Source: Aliicoccus persicus (GTDB lineage Bacteria > Bacillota > Bacilli > Staphylococcales > Salinicoccaceae). Taken from it: a stretch of DNA of 61,213 nt. Each line of letters begins with the position of its first letter. The first letter of the stretch is position 1. The position numbers and the translations under genes are program-made. Below, piece after piece: positions 58,652 to 61,213 of the stretch. The notes under the pieces are model-generated. The model saw only the letters and a program-made list of their open reading frames with translations. It was not told the DNA's origin and did not search any database. The DNA lies in assembly GCF_900110815.1 (NCBI RefSeq), contig NZ_FOIT01000006.1, positions 76,549 through 137,761 of the forward strand, given 5' to 3'.

Positions 58652-59698
58652 ATGATTTCAGAAAAAGAAGTTCGAGACATTGTCGGTCAGATTAATGATC
58701 CTGTACTCAATGTACCGATTAGTGAAACGGATGGGATTCTTGAAGTTTCTATAAAAGAAGAAAAAGAACATGTAAGTTTAAAGATTGCACTTGGTCGATT
58801 AGGTGGACAAGAGCAACTTGATTTACAGATAAAAGTCGTCAATGCAGTAAAAGATGCTGGTGCACGTACGGTCGGTTTACGCTTTGATGAGTTACCACAA
58901 GAAACGATCGAAAAGTTTAGAAGTACATCTGGAACAGAGACGGAGTTAAAGTTCAAAGATACGAAGTTTATCGCAATCGCATCGGGTAAAGGTGGCGTTG
59001 GTAAATCAACAGTCGCTGTGAACTTAGCAGTTTCCATTGCGAAGCAAGGAAAAAAAGTTGGACTGATCGATGCAGATATATATGGATTTAGTGTGCCGGA
59101 CATGATGGGTGTCACTGAAAAACCACGTGTTGAAGGCGAGACGATATTCCCAGTTGAACGTCATGGGGTAAAACTCATCTCAATGGCATTCTTTGTTGAA
59201 GAAAATACACCGGTCATTTGGCGTGGACCGATGCTCGGTCAAATGTTAAATAACTTCTTTAACGAGGTGGAATGGGGAGAGCTTGACTATTTACTGCTCG
59301 ACTTACCACCAGGTACAGGTGATATCGCCTTAGATGTTCACCAGTTATTACCGACGAGTAAAGAAATTATTGTAACGACACCACACCCAACCGCTGCATT
59401 CGTTGCAGCACGTGCTGGTGCAATGGCGCAGCACACAGATCATGACATCATCGGTGTCATTGAAAATATGAGTTATTTCTATAATAGTGTGAACAAACAG
59501 AAGGAATATATCTTCGGCCGCGGTGGTGGAGAAAAGTTAGCGCATGAATTAAATGTCGCACTCCTTGGGGAAATTCCGCTTGGTCAGCCCGAATTATCAG
59601 AAGAAGACTTTTCACCATCAATATATCGCAGTGGGGAAATCAGTGATATCTATATGAGTATTGCAGAAAAAATTATAAATGAGATAGACATGAGGTAG
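58652..59698 (+). CDS. mrp: Mrp/SalA-family P-loop ATPase
   Basis: Protein of 348 residues. The N-terminal MIP18/DUF59 domain (1-90) is followed by the deviant Walker A IASGKGGVGKSTVAVNLAVS, DADIYGFSVPDMMG and LDLPPGTGDIALD. The CxxC that binds an iron-sulfur cluster in classical ApbC/NBP35 proteins is absent: ENMSYF is followed by YNSVNKQKEYIFGRGGGEKL. This matches the SalA type known from Bacillus, which acts in gene regulation. It is 4 bp before kbaA; the same pair precedes an rRNA operon in Bacillus subtilis. Confidence 0.9.
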   Translation: MISEKEVRDIVGQINDPVLNVPISETDGILEVSIKEEKEHVSLKIALGRLGGQEQLDLQIKVVNAVKDAGARTVGLRFDELPQETIEKFRSTSGTETELKFKDTKFIAIASGKGGVGKSTVAVNLAVSIAKQGKKVGLIDADIYGFSVPDMMGVTEKPRVEGETIFPVERHGVKLISMAFFVEENTPVIWRGPMLGQMLNNFFNEVEWGELDYLLLDLPPGTGDIALDVHQLLPTSKEIIVTTPHPTAAFVAARAGAMAQHTDHDIIGVIENMSYFYNSVNKQKEYIFGRGGGEKLAHELNVALLGEIPLGQPELSEEDFSPSIYRSGEISDIYMSIAEKIINEIDMR

Positions 59699-59702
59699 AG
59701 CG

Positions 59703-60443
59703 ATGACATCCAAGTATTTAGTTAAGTTTTATTTAAGAACATTATTAATCGGTGTAATCATCACGACGATTGCAAGTTTAATTATCGATTATGATTCTGT
59801 AACATCATTATTATTTGAAGGAGAAATCGGTGGTTTCTTCCTAAACCTGTTGTGGATTTTAGGATATGGTTTATTGATTGCAACAGTCAGTCAGTTCGCA
59901 TTCTTCATTTACTTATTTTTAAATCCACTCGGGATGGGCTTATTAGGTAGAGCTTGGCCATACGTACAATTATTACTTGTCATATATGCAGCGTTTGATC
60001 TGTTCTACGTGAGATTTGTATTCTTCGGAGATGAACTGAGTCTATTCTCATATATTTGGGTACCGATCGTCGTTGTTCTCGTTGGAATCATCGTCGCGAA
60101 ATATAAAAATGATACGACAAAAGAGAAAAATGTATTCATACCAGCATTGTTTTTTATGATTTTTATGACTTCAATCACATTGCTTCCATTTAGTGCACAA
60201 AGTACAGACTGGTTATTTAGATCAATCTTTGCACTCGTTGCAACGAATGCGTTCCAGCTGATTACGTTACCGAATTATGTCGCAGCATCTAAGGCAGATA
60301 AAGAAGCCCGCGGCATTGAAACGAAGTCAGATAGAAAAGAACGTGAGCGCAAGAAGAAAGAGGCAGAGCTTGCAGCTAAAAAAGAACAAGAAGCATCACA
60401 GAAGAAAACACGTAATAAGATGTTTAAAAATAAAGTGAGATAG
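59703..60443 (+). CDS. kbaA: KbaA-like membrane protein (KinB activation protein family)
   Basis: Membrane protein of 246 residues with six hydrophobic helices (about 8-190) and a basic tail rich in K, E and R (residues 205-246). Regions such as LRTLLIGVIITTIASLIIDY, LWILGYGLLIATVSQFAFF and FNPLGMGLLGRAWPYVQ-like segments match KbaA, which in Bacillus is needed to activate sporulation kinase KinB. No sporulation genes are seen here and gerD, which lies between salA and kbaA in Bacillus, is missing. It probably serves another envelope role. It shares a transcript with mrp. Confidence 0.8.
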   Translation: MTSKYLVKFYLRTLLIGVIITTIASLIIDYDSVTSLLFEGEIGGFFLNLLWILGYGLLIATVSQFAFFIYLFLNPLGMGLLGRAWPYVQLLLVIYAAFDLFYVRFVFFGDELSLFSYIWVPIVVVLVGIIVAKYKNDTTKEKNVFIPALFFMIFMTSITLLPFSAQSTDWLFRSIFALVATNAFQLITLPNYVAASKADKEARGIETKSDRKERERKKKEAELAAKKEQEASQKKTRNKMFKNKVR

Positions 60444-60454
60444 TTTTTGATCTC

Positions 60455-60544
60455 AGCTGCTACTTCAGACCGAAAATATGTCTTGAAGTAGCAGCTTTTT
60501 ATTTTTCCTGCTACTTCGATCCAAAAAATATGATGAAGTAGCAG
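60455..60544 (+). repeat. Two 51-bp hairpins; the first doubles as a terminator
   Basis: AGCTGCTACTTCA (60455-60467) pairs perfectly with TGAAGTAGCAGCT (60484-60496), and TTTTTATTTTT follows, so this unit is an intrinsic terminator for kbaA. A second hairpin CTGCTACTTC/GAAGTAGCAG starts at 60508, exactly 51 bp after the matching base of the first at 60457. Both have an A-run in the loop. It is the same geometry as the arrays at 24720 and 39257 with another stem. Confidence 0.88.
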
Positions 60545-60624
60545 GTGAGTCTAATCCCAATCAGATGACAAACTGTAATCATTTCATCATTTAAAATAAT
60601 ATTACAAATATTAATGAAAAAGTG

Positions 60625-60653
60625 TTGACTTCGATTTGGAAATTTTGTATTAT
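60625..60653 (+). promoter_or_regulatory. rRNA operon promoter P1
   Basis: TTGACT (60625-60630) and TATTAT (60648-60653) are 17 bp apart, about 240 bp upstream of 16S. Distance from the gene and the tandem promoter that follows are usual for rrn operons. Confidence 0.75.
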
Positions 60654-60724
60654 ATAAAAGTCGCTGATTTCAGACGGCAACAAAAATTCAGAGAAAATTA
60701 TTCATATCTTCATCAAAAAAGATG

Positions 60725-60753
60725 TTGCATTACATGCGAATAATTGGTATAAT
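60725..60753 (+). promoter_or_regulatory. rRNA operon promoter P2
   Basis: TTGCAT (60725-60730) and TATAAT (60748-60753) are 17 bp apart, with TGG before the -10. The leader that follows contains CACATTGAAAACTGAATGAC (60770-60789), an antitermination/processing-type sequence common before 16S in this group. Confidence 0.8.
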
Positions 60754-60890
60754 TTTTCTTACTGATTGCACATTGAAAACTGAATGACAATAAGTCAACG
60801 TTAATTCTAATAATTTTGGTATATAACCAACTTGGGGCAACCAAGTGAAAAAATGCAAACGAGCTATAAACTTAAATATAGTTTTTAATT

Positions 60891-61213
<323 letters not shown>

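Overview
The window is a low-GC Firmicutes chromosome segment. Gene content and the start of a 16S rRNA gene at the right edge fit the halophilic side of the Staphylococcaceae/Salinicoccaceae; the genus cannot be fixed from the partial 16S. Secreted proteins are strikingly acidic, which suggests a salty habitat. The mrp/salA - kbaA - rrn order recalls the Bacillus chromosome, although no sporulation genes are seen here.

Layout. 0-8.5 kb: a TetR-regulated ABC-2 exporter, a secreted protein with four TcaA-like repeats, a PHP phosphatase, a PurC-like enzyme with a PurBox-like promoter and a DUF2207 membrane protein. 8.5-17 kb is an accessory zone: a frameshifted MazG-type pseudogene, several GNAT acetyltransferases, an intact IS30-family element with 5-bp target duplications, an ASCH protein, a decayed M20 peptidase, a nine-copy 41-bp repeat array, an AraC regulator and duplicated double-VOC proteins flanking a half-length VOC gene. 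17-34 kb is centred on starch: a 2124-residue secreted enzyme with separate pullulanase and amylase modules, then malEFG-malR-malK and an S9 peptidase. 34-39 kb: a stress-type SDR, a chromate transporter, a YwaF-like protein, a sarcosine-oxidase-like flavoenzyme and a HAD phosphatase. 39-44 kb: repeats, a MarR regulator and malQ-glgP. 44-51.5 kb: a kynUBA operon (tryptophan to anthranilate) and a TAXI-type TRAP transporter. 51.6-55.3 kb: an apparent sulfolipid (SQDG) operon, an SQD1-like UDP-sulfoquinovose synthase and an SQD2/SqdX-like glycosyltransferase, followed by pyrimidine-nucleoside phosphorylase. 55.4-61.2 kb: a TrhA/hemolysin III protein, proC, a YtcJ-like amidohydrolase, mrp, kbaA, rrn promoters and 16S.

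How the genes work together. The amylopullulanase would release maltodextrins outside the cell, MalEFG-MalK import them and MalQ/GlgP break them down. All three loci carry cre/LacI-type operator-like sites at their promoters, so they look like one catabolite-controlled regulon. The SQDG operon has a Pho-box-like array of hexamers spaced 10-11 bp at its promoter, which would fit phosphate-sparing lipid remodelling.

The least explained structure is a dispersed family of intergenic hairpin repeats with an exact or near-exact 51-bp period (1-98, 24720-25014, 39257-39700, 60455-60544). The stem sequence differs between loci while both arms stay complementary, and the loop keeps an A-run. A second family has an exact 41-bp period in two nine-copy arrays (12774-13142 and 33819-34187). 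Both families sit just downstream of genes.
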